Shown: positions 48,610 to 55,933 of the stretch, piece by piece
Layout of the letters: the number at the start of each line of letters is the position of its first letter
How positions within the stretch are numbered: the first letter of the stretch is position 1
From: Brevibacterium daeguense
GTDB lineage: Bacteria > Actinomycetota > Actinomycetes > Actinomycetales > Brevibacteriaceae
NCBI RefSeq assembly: GCF_021729135.1
Contig: NZ_JAJTWW010000001.1
Coordinates: forward strand, 310,001 to 374,000
Length of the DNA: 64,000 nt
Direction of reading: 5' to 3'
Position numbers and translations under genes: made by a program
Notes under the pieces: generated by a model
Told to the model about the DNA's origin: nothing
The model's input: the letters and a program-made list of their open reading frames with translations, nothing else
Database searches by the model: none

Positions 48610-49032
48610 TCAGACCGCGACGACCTCGACCGGGATGTTGCCGCGGGTGGCCTTCGAGTAGGGGCACAGCTCATGGGTGCGGTCGACGACCTGCTGAGCC
48701 GTGTCCTGCTCGACGCCGGGGAGGCTCACGGAGATCTTGACGCTGAGACCGAAGCTCTCGCCCTCCTTGCCGATTCCGACTTCGGTGTTGACAGTCGAGT
48801 CGGCAGTGTCGACACCGAACTCCTTGCCGGCCAGTCGCAGCGCGCCCTGGAAGCAGGCGCCGTAACCCACTGCGAACAGCTGCTCCGGGTTGGCGCCGCC
48901 ACCGGCGCCGCCCATCTCCGTGGGGATTCGCAGCTCCACGTCCACGGCCTTGTCGTCGGTGGTGCCCTGACCGTTGCGGCCGCCGGTCACGACGGCCTTC
49001 GCTGTGTAGGCGATCTTCTCGGGGGTGTTCAT
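48610..49032 (-). CDS. ohr: Organic hydroperoxide resistance protein, Ohr/OsmC family
   Basis: Thiol peroxidase for organic hydroperoxides. ATG 49032 follows CAGGAG and gives 140 aa; the longer frame runs through tRNA-Leu and is not real. The two redox cysteines lie in 'VGYGACFQGALRLA' (near residue 57) and 'HELCPYSKATRGN' (near residue 122), the Ohr pattern. No OhrR is adjacent; Bcp is close by. Confidence 0.93.
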   Translation of the reverse strand: MNTPEKIAYTAKAVVTGGRNGQGTTDDKAVDVELRIPTEMGGAGGGANPEQLFAVGYGACFQGALRLAGKEFGVDTADSTVNTEVGIGKEGESFGLSVKISVSLPGVEQDTAQQVVDRTHELCPYSKATRGNIPVEVVAV

Positions 49033-49071
49033 TCGTGCGCTCCTGTTCGTCGGGGGCGAGGAAGTGCTGAG

Positions 49072-49153
<82 letters not shown>

Positions 49154-49197
49154 GCGCCGTCCCCAGGCTATCGCAGGGGAACGCGCGGCACCCACCG

Positions 49198-49240
49198 GGC
49201 GGGCGCCTCGGGCGCGTGGATGATTCCCGAGGCGCCCGCC
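49198..49240 (-). terminator. Terminator after bcp
   Basis: A 15-bp GC stem (49198-49212 with 49226-49240) with a 13-base loop lies between bcp and tRNA-Leu, both on the minus strand. Confidence 0.65.
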
Positions 49241-49282
49241 GGGCGGGCGATGATCGATTCTCGTGGTCAGGTGGGCAGTGGG

Positions 49283-49753
49283 TCAGTCGTCGAGCCCGAG
49301 CTGTTTGCGCAGACGGGCGACATGACCGTTCGCGCGGACGTTGTACTGGGCGATCTCGACCCTGCCCTCGGCATCGAGGACCACGGTCGAGCGGATGACG
49401 CCCTGGACGACCTTGCCGTAGTTCTTCTTCTCCCCGAACGCTCCCCATTCCGTCATCACGGACTTGTCGGCGTCGGACAGGAGCGGGAAGTTCAGCGCCT
49501 CCTGCTCCGCGAACTGGGCGAGCTTCTCCGGCTTGTCCGGGGAGATGCCGAGCACGGACACTCCGGCGGCCTGCAGGGCCGACAGCGAATCGCGGAAGTC
49601 GCAGGCCTCTGTGGTGCATCCCGGGGTCATCGCCGCCGGGTAGAAGTAGACGACGACGCGCTGTCCGCGGTAGTCGGAGAGGGTGACATCTGCTCCGGTG
49701 GAGTCGGGCAGGGTGAAATCGGGGGCGAGGTCGCCGACTTCGAGCTGGGTCAT
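49283..49753 (-). CDS. bcp: Thioredoxin-dependent thiol peroxidase (Bcp/PrxQ)
   Basis: Peroxiredoxin reducing H2O2 and organic peroxides. ATG 49753 gives 156 aa ('MTQLEVGDLAPDFTLPDSTG') with GGAAGGAA upstream; the longer frame is unsupported. The peroxidatic and resolving cysteines are in 'MTPGCTTEACDFRD' near residues 42-55, the 1-Cys-x4-Cys pattern of PrxQ. Confidence 0.94.
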   Translation of the reverse strand: MTQLEVGDLAPDFTLPDSTGADVTLSDYRGQRVVVYFYPAAMTPGCTTEACDFRDSLSALQAAGVSVLGISPDKPEKLAQFAEQEALNFPLLSDADKSVMTEWGAFGEKKNYGKVVQGVIRSTVVLDAEGRVEIAQYNVRANGHVARLRKQLGLDD

Positions 49754-49979
49754 GGCATTCCTTCCTGGTTGTCGTGCGGCGGATCCGCGCCGTGGTCCCG
49801 CGGTGCATGCACCGGTGCGACGCGCTCGGATCGGGGCCGGCTGTTGTCCACCATAGTCGGAGGTAAACGGTAAGCTCGTGCGCGAAGGCGAAGTTGTCCG
49901 TCGCCGCTCGTGATACCGGTGAACGCGGCGGTACGGAGCGCTCGGACACCGACACTCATCACAATGTGAGGACACAGAT

Positions 49980-50267
49980 ATGAGCAGCAGCGTCTACACA
50001 TCGGACGTCACGGTCGACCATGCCAACCAGGAGCAGCTCGTCGAGTCCATCCGACTGCGCGAGCAGCGGCTGGCCTCCAACCTCGACGAGCTCGTGGGGC
50101 GCGTGCACCCGCGCGCGCTGGCCAGCCGTGCCGCCGACAGTGCGAAGTCGGTCGTCGTCAATGACGACGGGTCGGTCAAGACCGACACCGTCGCGCTGTT
50201 CGGCGGAGTGGTCCTCGGGATCGCAGCGTTGGTGGTATTCGGTGCTGTGAGGAAGTCGCGTGGCTGA
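49980..50267 (+). CDS. DUF3618 domain protein
   Basis: A 95-aa protein with a helical, charged N-terminal part ('IRLREQRLASNLDELVGRVH' near residues 23-42) and one membrane segment near residues 72-90 ('FGGVVLGIAALVVFGAV'). This matches DUF3618, small membrane-linked actinobacterial proteins of unknown role. It overlaps the next gene by 8 bases. Confidence 0.8.
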   Translation: MSSSVYTSDVTVDHANQEQLVESIRLREQRLASNLDELVGRVHPRALASRAADSAKSVVVNDDGSVKTDTVALFGGVVLGIAALVVFGAVRKSRG

Positions 50268-50583
50268 GACACCCCAGCTGCCCATTCGGATGCTCCACGA
50301 CCGGCTCCTGGTGGAGCCGGACAAGGAGGGCGGAGAGCGCAAGTCCAGTGCCGGCATCGTGATCCCCGCGACCGCCGCCATGGGCCGGCGGCTGGCCTGG
50401 GGCGAAGTCGTCGCCGCAGGTCCGCACGTGCGTCAGGTGGCGCTGGGCGACACAATCCTGTTCGACCCCGAGGACCGCGCCGAGGTCGAGCTCGAGGGCA
50501 GGGCGTACATCCTGCTCCGGGAGCGGGACGTCCACGCGATCAGCGAATCAGCCGGTGACGAAGCCACTGGTCTGTACCTGTGA
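50260..50583 (+). CDS. GroES-like (cpn10) protein
   Basis: A 107-aa cpn10 homologue starting at GTG 50260. 'MLHDRLLVEP' matches the GroES start strand, 'SAGIVIPATAAMGRRLAWGE' lies where the mobile loop ends, and 'VALGDTILFDPEDRAEVELE' the dome region. It is not next to groEL and is fused translationally to DUF3618. Probably a GroES paralogue with a special role, not the main co-chaperone. Confidence 0.8.
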   Translation: MAETPQLPIRMLHDRLLVEPDKEGGERKSSAGIVIPATAAMGRRLAWGEVVAAGPHVRQVALGDTILFDPEDRAEVELEGRAYILLRERDVHAISESAGDEATGLYL

Positions 50584-50631
50584 GACCAGTGGGTGAGACG
50601 CGACACACTTTCCGGGTTTCGGGTTCCTGAG

Positions 50632-50662
50632 TTGCATCCGGGTGTTCCGGAGAGTGTATAGT
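50632..50662 (+). promoter_or_regulatory. tRNA-Lys promoter
   Basis: TATAGT (50657-50662) preceded directly by TG, with TTGCAT (50632-50637) 19 bp upstream, 13 bases before the tRNA. Confidence 0.5.
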
Positions 50663-50675
50663 TGATTCTCGTTGC

Positions 50676-50748
50676 GCACCTCTAGCTCAATTGGTAGAGC
50701 AACTGACTCTTAATCAGTGGGTTCCGGGTTCGAGTCCCGGGGGGTGTA
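50676..50748 (+). tRNA. tRNA-Lys (anticodon CTT)
   Basis: 73 bases. Acceptor stem GCACCTC with GGGGTGT (two G-U pairs), anticodon stem ACTGA/TCAGT with loop CTCTTAA (anticodon CTT), T-stem CCGGG/CCCGG. No encoded CCA. Its 3' half is the attachment site of an integrated element. Confidence 0.96.
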
Positions 50749-50751
50749 CGA
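50715..50751 (+). repeat. attL: 37-bp repeat in tRNA-Lys
   Basis: Runs from the 3' side of the anticodon stem to 3 bases past the tRNA end and is identical to 52465-52501. Confidence 0.9.
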
Positions 50752-50756
50752 GCCAC

Positions 50757-50795
50757 AAAGCCCCTCACCAGGCATTATGTCCGGTGAGGGGCTTT
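50757..50795 (+). terminator. Terminator after tRNA-Lys, inside the element
   Basis: A 13-bp stem (50757-50769 with 50783-50795) ending in TTT. It serves both tRNA-Lys and possibly the integrase remnant from the other side, and was brought by the element. Confidence 0.75.
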
Positions 50796-50820
50796 CGCCA
50801 TTCAGTTACCAAGTCGCCAA

Positions 50821-50843
50821 CCCCACGCTTACCCACCGTTTTC
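50821..50843 (+). repeat. Arm-type repeat, left end
   Basis: A 23-bp sequence beginning CCCCACGCTTACCC matches 52328-52350 at 20 of 23 positions. Such repeats just inside att sites are usual integrase arm-binding sites. It overlaps the integrase stop codon. Confidence 0.55.
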
Positions 50844-51262
50844 GTTTCGACCCTCGCCGAACCGCTCAAGGATCGAGGACACGTCCGGCGCTGCCGCCGG
50901 CTTCGCCACGTAGTGCGCCGAGGTGACTCCCGTGCCCGCGTGACCGAGCACCGCGGCCGCAGCCTCCAACGTCGCCTCGGCATCGACCAGCGTGGCCACT
51001 GACTTCCGGAACACATGTGGAGTGATCCGCCCGCCCTGCTCCATCGACTCCAGCGCCGTGCGCAGGGTCCGCCGGTAGTTGTTCGGCCACTTCCACGTAC
51101 CCGCTCCCGAGGGGAACACCGCGTTGATCTCCGTGGGGATCGAGGCCACGGAGCGCCTCAGCAGCACCTCGATGACGAACGCCGGCAGGGTGAGGATGCG
51201 GTAGCCGCTCTCTGTCTTTGCGTGGCCCTGCCGGTGCAACCCCTTGCCGTCGATGTGCCAGG
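50829..51262 (-). pseudogene. Truncated tyrosine recombinase/integrase
   Basis: Only the C-terminal catalytic part remains, about 145 residues: 'TPHVFRKSVATLVDAEAT' has the HxxR box, 'VLGHAGTGVTSAHYV' the His and the nucleophile Tyr. The first catalytic Arg and the DNA-binding N-terminus are lost. The open frame continues to 51467 but the sequence beyond about 51262 no longer looks like integrase and runs antisense to another frame. It reads towards attL, as expected for the parent element. Confidence 0.85.
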
Positions 51263-51275
51263 TGGGACGTCGACA

Positions 51276-51455
51276 ATGGCACTGAACCGTGCTGCTCGCC
51301 ATCGACTCTCTGTGCAAGAGAACGACATCGCCTACGTCGGCTTCATCAACAACTGGAACGGGACAAACGTCGAGCCAGCGCGAGCAGACGAAACTCGCCG
51401 CATCTACGGCTACCTGCCGTCCTGGTTCACAGACGACCCTTGGCCGGCCGAGTAG
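51276..51455 (+). pseudogene. 59-residue orphan frame, probable gene fragment
   Basis: Starts at the integrase break point and encodes 'MALNRAARHRLSVQENDIAY' to 'YLPSWFTDDPWPAE'. It has protein-like composition but no ribosome site, and begins at the deletion junction. I read it as the 3' end of a lost phage or plasmid gene. A terminator follows. Confidence 0.45.
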
Positions 51456-51465
51456 TCCAACCGCC

Positions 51466-51499
51466 AAGCGCCCCTGCCTCTCCGGAGGTGGGGGCGCTT
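51466..51499. terminator. Terminator inside the element
   Basis: AAGCGCCCC (51466-51474) with GGGGCGCTT (51491-51499) and inner CTCC/GGAG, between convergent frames. Confidence 0.75.
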
Positions 51500-51505
51500 C
51501 GTCGT

Positions 51506-52210
51506 TCAGTTGGCGATCTTCGGCTGAGGTGGGTTCGGGTCATGAAACTCACCGGTCTCGCGATAGTTCCGTATGGCCCTCCCAGCCTGCGCTGCAATGC
51601 CGGGATGGAACCAGCGAACCATGTGGAAGGCCAGCTCCGCAGAGTCCTTCTCGAGCCGAAGCCTCTGGGAGACTCGATATAGGTCCTTAGGGCCGAGATC
51701 GTCCGCCTCCTGCCTTGTCACGACGTCTTCTGCGCTTGTCGCGAAGCCCTTAAGGATGTGGGCGACGTCGTAGGCGAACGCATCCGCGTCCTGATCGAAG
51801 TCGGGCCGAACCTCCAGAGATAGCTGTGTGAGTCGGATGGCATCCTCAATAGTCAGCTGGTCATGCTTGGCCCGCGCCGAGATGGCAGCCAAGTCGGAAG
51901 CTGCCGACCGAATGAACTCCGCCTGCCGTTGCCGCTTCTCACTGTGTGCCATCTTCCGGAGCTGTTCCTCGTGGAGCTCACGCTGGTGATCTAACTCCGC
52001 CTGGTGCCGAGCCTTCATGTTCTGCTCGGACTCTTCGAGGTCATTCCGGTCCTGGTTGTATCGCCATCGAGCAACACGCCAAGTCACATAGCCCGTGATG
52101 ACGACGGTCGCGATGGTGAGAACAGCTTGGACGATGACCGGAAGCCACGAGAAGGGCGCAGCGATTTCCACGCTTTCGATGTTGACGGGCGGTTGTGAGA
52201 GGTTGAGCAC
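51506..52210 (-). CDS. Membrane-anchored coiled-coil protein of unknown function
   Basis: The only intact gene of the element. GTG 52210 gives 234 aa with GAAAGG upstream; a longer GTG start at 52249 is inside the promoter. One membrane segment near residues 21-43 is followed by a charged coiled coil (about residues 52-105, rich in Glu, Lys, Gln and Arg) and a helical domain (110-225). The GC content is lower than the core genes. I do not recognise a family. A membrane anchor plus cytosolic helical sensor could suit phage defence or superinfection exclusion, but that is a guess. Confidence 0.75.
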   Translation of the reverse strand: MLNLSQPPVNIESVEIAAPFSWLPVIVQAVLTIATVVITGYVTWRVARWRYNQDRNDLEESEQNMKARHQAELDHQRELHEEQLRKMAHSEKRQRQAEFIRSAASDLAAISARAKHDQLTIEDAIRLTQLSLEVRPDFDQDADAFAYDVAHILKGFATSAEDVVTRQEADDLGPKDLYRVSQRLRLEKDSAELAFHMVRWFHPGIAAQAGRAIRNYRETGEFHDPNPPQPKIAN

Positions 52211-52247
52211 TGCCTGGCCTTTCGGGTGGCTGCTGGAATCTCTCGTC

Positions 52248-52253
52248 ACTCTA
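52248..52253 (-). promoter_or_regulatory. -10 box of the coiled-coil protein gene
   Basis: TAGAGT on the minus strand, about 38 bases before GTG 52210. No clear -35. Confidence 0.4.
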
Positions 52254-52327
52254 TGGCCACGGGCCTCGGCTCAGACTAGGAGTAGACCGCGGCACGGTTC
52301 CACCACAAAAAGGAGCCCACCTGGAAT

Positions 52328-52350
52328 CCCCACGTTTACCCCACGTTTTC
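52328..52350 (+). repeat. Arm-type repeat, right end
   Basis: Matches the left-end repeat (50821-50843) at 20 of 23 positions and contains two tandem CCCCACGTTT parts. It lies 115 bp inside attR. Confidence 0.55.
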
Positions 52351-52358
52351 AACGGAAC

Positions 52359-52443
52359 CCCACGGAAACCAACGAGAACGATGGAGGACCGCAGAGCGCC
52401 GACCCCCCCGTGATCACGGGCCAGATGAGACCCACGGAAACCA
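52359..52443 (+). repeat. Direct repeats CCCACGGAAACCA near attR
   Basis: The 13-mer occurs at 52359-52371 and 52431-52443 in the gene-free stretch 52211-52464. Together with the arm repeats it suggests integrase or excisionase binding sites. Nothing else is seen in this stretch. Confidence 0.5.
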
Positions 52444-52464
52444 GCGGAATCGACGACTTCTCAA

Positions 52465-52501
52465 CAGTGGGTTCCGGGTTCGAGTCCCGGGGGGTGTACG
52501 A
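52465..52501 (+). repeat. attR: 37-bp repeat
   Basis: An exact copy of the tRNA-Lys 3' part (50715-50751) marking the right end of the element. It cannot fold as a tRNA alone. Confidence 0.9.
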
Positions 52502-52519
52502 TCCAGCACCACCAGCAGA

Positions 52520-52554
52520 AATGCCGCCGTCCGGTCTGTCCGGGCGGCGGCATT
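52520..52554 (+). terminator. Displaced original tRNA-Lys terminator
   Basis: AATGCCGCCG (52520-52529) pairs with CGGCGGCATT (52545-52554). It lies 19 bp after attR, where the terminator of tRNA-Lys would have been before insertion. Confidence 0.7.
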
Positions 52555-52582
52555 CCGCATTCACGACGACAGCGGCGAGGTG

Positions 52583-52741
52583 TCACTCGCTCTTGAAATG
52601 CACGGCGATGTGCGGCTCACTGTCGTTCTCCATCAGGTACACCTGGGCGTCGTCCGGAGCGCCGACATCACGCGCCTTCTTCATGAAGTCTTCCCACTGC
52701 TTGATCGTCCATGTGTGCGGGTAGTCATCTCGGACCTCCAT
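52583..52741 (-). CDS. 52-residue hypothetical protein
   Basis: Encodes 'MEVRDDYPHTWTIKQWEDFM' to 'EPHIAVHFKSE'. Composition and codon use look coding, with a helix-rich start. No good ribosome site; the ATG follows a GACACT box by 6 bases, so it may be leaderless. No family recognised. It lies just outside the integrated element. Confidence 0.5.
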   Translation of the reverse strand: MEVRDDYPHTWTIKQWEDFMKKARDVGAPDDAQVYLMENDSEPHIAVHFKSE

Positions 52742-52788
52742 ACCTCAAGTGTCACACGAGGAGGCGGTGCGCATGGCGCATGCAAGCT

Positions 52789-52817
52789 TTCTGCCGGTCG
52801 AACCTTCTGCCGGTCGA
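52789..52817 (+). repeat. 16-bp period direct repeat
   Basis: TTCTGCCGGTCGA occurs at 52789-52801 and 52805-52817, in the gap between a small ORF and the next gene. Confidence 0.65.
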
Positions 52818-52878
52818 TCTGTCCTCGCTGAGGAACGCCTATCCCCTGCCGGTTGTGATTCGACTCCGAGCGCCGCGC

Positions 52879-53817
52879 TCAGTCGTCGGTGACGCGCTTG
52901 CGGAGGAGATGGATGATGCAGCCCAGCGCGGCCGCACCGATCGCGATGAGAATCGCCAGCGCCCATGAGAACTGGAAACCGCTCGTCGGTTCGACGGCCG
53001 CATCGGAGTCCGTGAGCTCGTCCTCGGCGCTGCCGTCAGCGGCGACGTCCGCGTCAGCTGTCGGGGAGACCGGGCCGCTGATGACGTCCTGATCCGTTCC
53101 CGCACCGGGGGCTACCGGAACCGGGTCGGAGTAGTCCTCGGCAGGGCCGCTGTTGGCAGCGCCGGGCTCAGGGGCCCAGTCGTCTCCTGCCTGTCCGGGC
53201 ACCTCGTCCGTGTGCTGCGAGCCGCCGTTGCCCAGTTCGGGATCGTCAGTGCGGTCCCGTGAGCGAGTCGGCATTCCGCCTCGGTCCGAATCCGCCTCCG
53301 AGCGATCGTCGTCCTCGTCGCCGCTGTCGGCTGGATCCTCATTGGGACCCAGGGCGGGCGTTGGTGGTGCAGTCTCCGACGGTGTCGGGGACGGGGTTTC
53401 GGACGGAGTCTCGGAAGGAGTCTCGGACTCGGACGGGGTCTCGGAAGGAGTCTCGGACTCGGACGGGGTCTCGGGAGGAGTCGCAGACTCGGACGGGGTC
53501 TCGGGAGGAGTCGTCTCGGTGGGGGTCTCGGACGAGGTCGCCAACGGGGTGTCGGAAGAAGTCGCAGGCTCGGTCAGAGCCTTGGGAGGCGTCGGGGAAT
53601 CGTCAGAGGGAGTGCTCACGTCGACCAGAGGTCCAGCGGACTCCGGAGAAGCCGGGTCCCAGTGCACAGTGGCGGTGAACGCCTGTCCGGTGCCGGCGAC
53701 CGCCTCGGTCGTCTCCGCGGAAGCAGGGGCGCTCAACGCGACCAGGGCAATGCAGCTCACGGAGAGCGCAATCGCGCCTGCTGCGGCGGTCCGACGTACT
53801 GTCGAGCTGAAGCGCAC
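52879..53817 (-). CDS. Secreted, Pro/Ser/Thr/Glu-repeat protein with C-terminal membrane anchor
   Basis: A 312-aa surface protein: signal peptide (residues 1-34, cleavage after 'SAPASA'), a long Ser/Thr/Pro/Glu repeat region (about 72-150, units like SETPSE), an acidic Asp/Glu/Arg part, and a C-terminal membrane segment near residues 282-303 with basic end 'LLRKRVTDD'. No LPxTG is seen. GTG 53817 follows GAGGAA. It looks like a cell-wall-spanning stalk; the function is unknown. Confidence 0.75.
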   Translation of the reverse strand: MRFSSTVRRTAAAGAIALSVSCIALVALSAPASAETTEAVAGTGQAFTATVHWDPASPESAGPLVDVSTPSDDSPTPPKALTEPATSSDTPLATSSETPTETTPPETPSESATPPETPSESETPSETPSESETPSETPSETPSPTPSETAPPTPALGPNEDPADSGDEDDDRSEADSDRGGMPTRSRDRTDDPELGNGGSQHTDEVPGQAGDDWAPEPGAANSGPAEDYSDPVPVAPGAGTDQDVISGPVSPTADADVAADGSAEDELTDSDAAVEPTSGFQFSWALAILIAIGAAALGCIIHLLRKRVTDD

Positions 53818-53961
53818 GGGCGTTCCTCGGGGTTGCGGTCGATCTGTTGGTGGTGGAGCGGTGAGGCCGCAGCGGGGCGGGCCGAACCAGCTCGCGGGGG
53901 TGAAGCTCCGTCAGCGGGGACGCTGGAACCCTCAGGCGATATCGTACCGATTGAGTACGAC

Positions 53962-54016
53962 ATCATACGAACAACATGCCTTACACAAAGTACTTAAAGC
54001 CACAGAGTACTCAAAG
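53962..54016 (-). promoter_or_regulatory. Promoter with paired AGTACT boxes
   Basis: On the minus strand TTTGTG (53984-53989) and TATGAT (53962-53967), 16 bp apart, would serve the repeat protein. Two 13-mers, AAAGTACTTAAAG (53987-53999) and AGAGTACTCAAAG (54004-54016), 17 bp apart, overlap and flank the -35, so they are probable regulator sites. This AT-rich patch stands out in the region. Confidence 0.4.
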
Positions 54017-54051
54017 CGCTGAACGCGGTGATCCTTCCTCGCTCTGATGCC

Positions 54052-55719
54052 TCAGGCGCGCGCGAAGCCCACGACCTTGTCGGCTCCTTCGCGGACCACC
54101 GCGAAACCGTCCTCACCGGTGACCGCGAGCAGATTCACGTCGGTCTCCCATGCGGTGTCGTTCCGCAGCAGGCAGCTGGTCCCGCCGATGACAGCGGGGG
54201 TGAGCTGTCCGCGCGGCTCCCCGAATCGGATGTCGTTGACACTGCCATCGCGGACCAGCAGACCCGTGGTCATGTCGAACAGATACGGACCGATCACCGC
54301 GCGCTGGTACCCCTGGCCGCGCACCCAGCTCGCCTCGCCGACGGCCTCGGTGGTGGTCGAGACGGTCGAGGCGATCCGCCCATCCTCGGCGGAGTGCACG
54401 ACGAGCTGGATCCGATGGCCGGAGTTGGTGCTCGCGCCGGGCTCGCCCCAGAGGGTGACGATCTCGCCGTGCCCTGCTGTGACCCACCGGATGATCTCGA
54501 GCCCGTCGTCGGGGCTCTCCAGATCGACATTCTCGGCAGCGCCGGAGGTGATGTCGGTGAGGGTGATCGGCCCATCGAACTCCGCGCTGATGAGGGTGCC
54601 GTCGTCGAGGGCCATCGGAGTCGAACCGGGAGCGGGGGTGGGCACGGATCGCAGGCCATCGGCGCTGAACGTCGAGAGAGCGTTGCCCTGTTTGATGAGC
54701 ACGCTGCTGCCGGCCGAGGAGACGCGAGCGTTCTCCGGCAGGGTGTAGTCGACCGGAGCCGATGCGCCGTCGAATAGCGCTTGCGCCTTCGTGCCCGACC
54801 GCCAGAGCAGCGCCGGCCGGCCGTCGATGAGGGTGTCGACCGCGAAGCTCAGCTCGCCGCTGATCTCCGAGGAGTAGCGTTCGTCCCCGGTGGTCGGATC
54901 GAGGACGGCGAGGCGGTCGCCGTCGACCACGAGCACACCGCGGCCAGTGGCCGTCACGGAGGCGGTCTGCGGCACCTCGGCCTCCCACCAGGGTTCGGAA
55001 CCGAAACCGGGCACCGGTGTCTGGGAGCTCTGCGTCGCCAGGGCCTCCTGCGGAGCCGAGACGCTGTCGGCCGGAATGCTCTCGGGGCTGGTCTGCGGTG
55101 TGCCGATGAGCGAGGGCAGGAAGTACGCACCGAGCGCGATGACGAGGAGGGAGGCCAGCACGGCCGAGGGGACGGTGAAGCCGCCCAGGCCACCGGTCCT
55201 CCGTCCGGAACGCCGCTGGGTGCCCTGCGGCGCGGCCGGGCGCTGATGCCGGCGACGGGCGCGTGAGGCACCCGCCGGCTGCGCCGGCCCGGAATAGGGA
55301 GTAGCGCGCGGATAGCGGTCGGCCTCGGCGCTGCCCGGGTCGACATGAAGCTGCAGAGGCGCATCGGGATCATAGTCGCCGGCGGGGGCCGGGGAGTCGA
55401 AGCTCGCAACATGTTCGGAGGAGCGCCGCACCGGCATTCCAGCGGCTCCCGTCACCCCCGGAGCAGGGCGCGTGAGGTCGGCATCGTCTGCGGAGGTCGG
55501 CGGCCCGGGAGCAGCGGCGATGCGTCCGTTGGGCTGGATGAGAAGCGCGCGCTTGGTGCCCGAGTCCCTGATTTCTGCCGTGATGCTCTTCTGCTCGCGC
55601 CGGGCGAGGTGGGTCAGCCGTGTCATCGCCTCGCCCAGATCCGGGTGCTGCGTAGTAGTGCCGTCGACCGTCAGGGTTGCTGACTTGTCGGCGGCGACGT
55701 GCACCTGCGCGGTGGGCAT
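54052..55719 (-). CDS. Single-pass membrane protein with beta-propeller-like exterior
   Basis: A 555-aa product from ATG 55719 (upstream frame unsupported). Residues 1-70 form a small alpha/beta domain ('VHVAADKSATLTVDG' start), 75-185 are a Pro/Ala/Arg-rich linker, and 'VLASLLVIALGAYFLPSL' near residue 190 is the membrane segment. The C-terminal 340 residues have repeated Gly-Asp-rich strands ('GVLVVDGDRLAVLDPTTGDE') like a PQQ-type propeller. The basic side before the membrane segment suggests cytosolic N-terminus and external propeller. Family not recognised. Confidence 0.7.
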   Translation of the reverse strand: MPTAQVHVAADKSATLTVDGTTTQHPDLGEAMTRLTHLARREQKSITAEIRDSGTKRALLIQPNGRIAAAPGPPTSADDADLTRPAPGVTGAAGMPVRRSSEHVASFDSPAPAGDYDPDAPLQLHVDPGSAEADRYPRATPYSGPAQPAGASRARRRHQRPAAPQGTQRRSGRRTGGLGGFTVPSAVLASLLVIALGAYFLPSLIGTPQTSPESIPADSVSAPQEALATQSSQTPVPGFGSEPWWEAEVPQTASVTATGRGVLVVDGDRLAVLDPTTGDERYSSEISGELSFAVDTLIDGRPALLWRSGTKAQALFDGASAPVDYTLPENARVSSAGSSVLIKQGNALSTFSADGLRSVPTPAPGSTPMALDDGTLISAEFDGPITLTDITSGAAENVDLESPDDGLEIIRWVTAGHGEIVTLWGEPGASTNSGHRIQLVVHSAEDGRIASTVSTTTEAVGEASWVRGQGYQRAVIGPYLFDMTTGLLVRDGSVNDIRFGEPRGQLTPAVIGGTSCLLRNDTAWETDVNLLAVTGEDGFAVVREGADKVVGFARA

Positions 55720-55875
55720 GGACAATGAACCTCGAATTGCCGGGGAAAATCGGACGAGCTGGAATTGCTCGGTGCCAAGCATACGAACGCGAAGATGAGA
55801 AAATTGCCGATGACGCTGAAAAGTTACCGAGCGGCGGCTCAATCGTTGTGTTCCTCAGCCTTCGCTCAGGCTCGG

Positions 55876-55905
55876 TTTGCTCCCTCGGGGTTGTCGTCCT
55901 AGAAT
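55876..55905 (+). promoter_or_regulatory. tRNA-His promoter
   Basis: TTTGCT (55876-55881) and TAGAAT (55900-55905) with an 18-bp spacer, 28 bases before the tRNA. Confidence 0.55.
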
Positions 55906-55933
55906 GGTCCGTGCTGCCTGACAGCAGTCCTTG

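Larger units (their letters stand above)
50715..52501. mobile_element. Small decayed integrative element in tRNA-Lys
   Basis: Bounded by perfect 37-bp direct repeats (50715-50751 in the tRNA and 52465-52501), 1750 bp apart. Inside are a truncated tyrosine integrase, a short orphan frame, one intact gene for a membrane coiled-coil protein, arm-type repeats near both ends and visibly lower GC than the flanks. The tRNA stays intact because the left repeat rebuilds its 3' end. Confidence 0.85.

Noticed and set aside
51262..51467. N-terminal extension of the integrase
   Set aside because: The frame stays open, but its residues do not resemble an integrase and it runs antisense to another frame after a break.
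52465..52501. A second tRNA gene
   Set aside because: It has only the T-arm and acceptor 3' strand; no 5' half is present upstream.
53390..53530. Regular repeats as a CRISPR or noncoding array
   Set aside because: They are in frame and encode the SETPSE repeat of a secreted protein.
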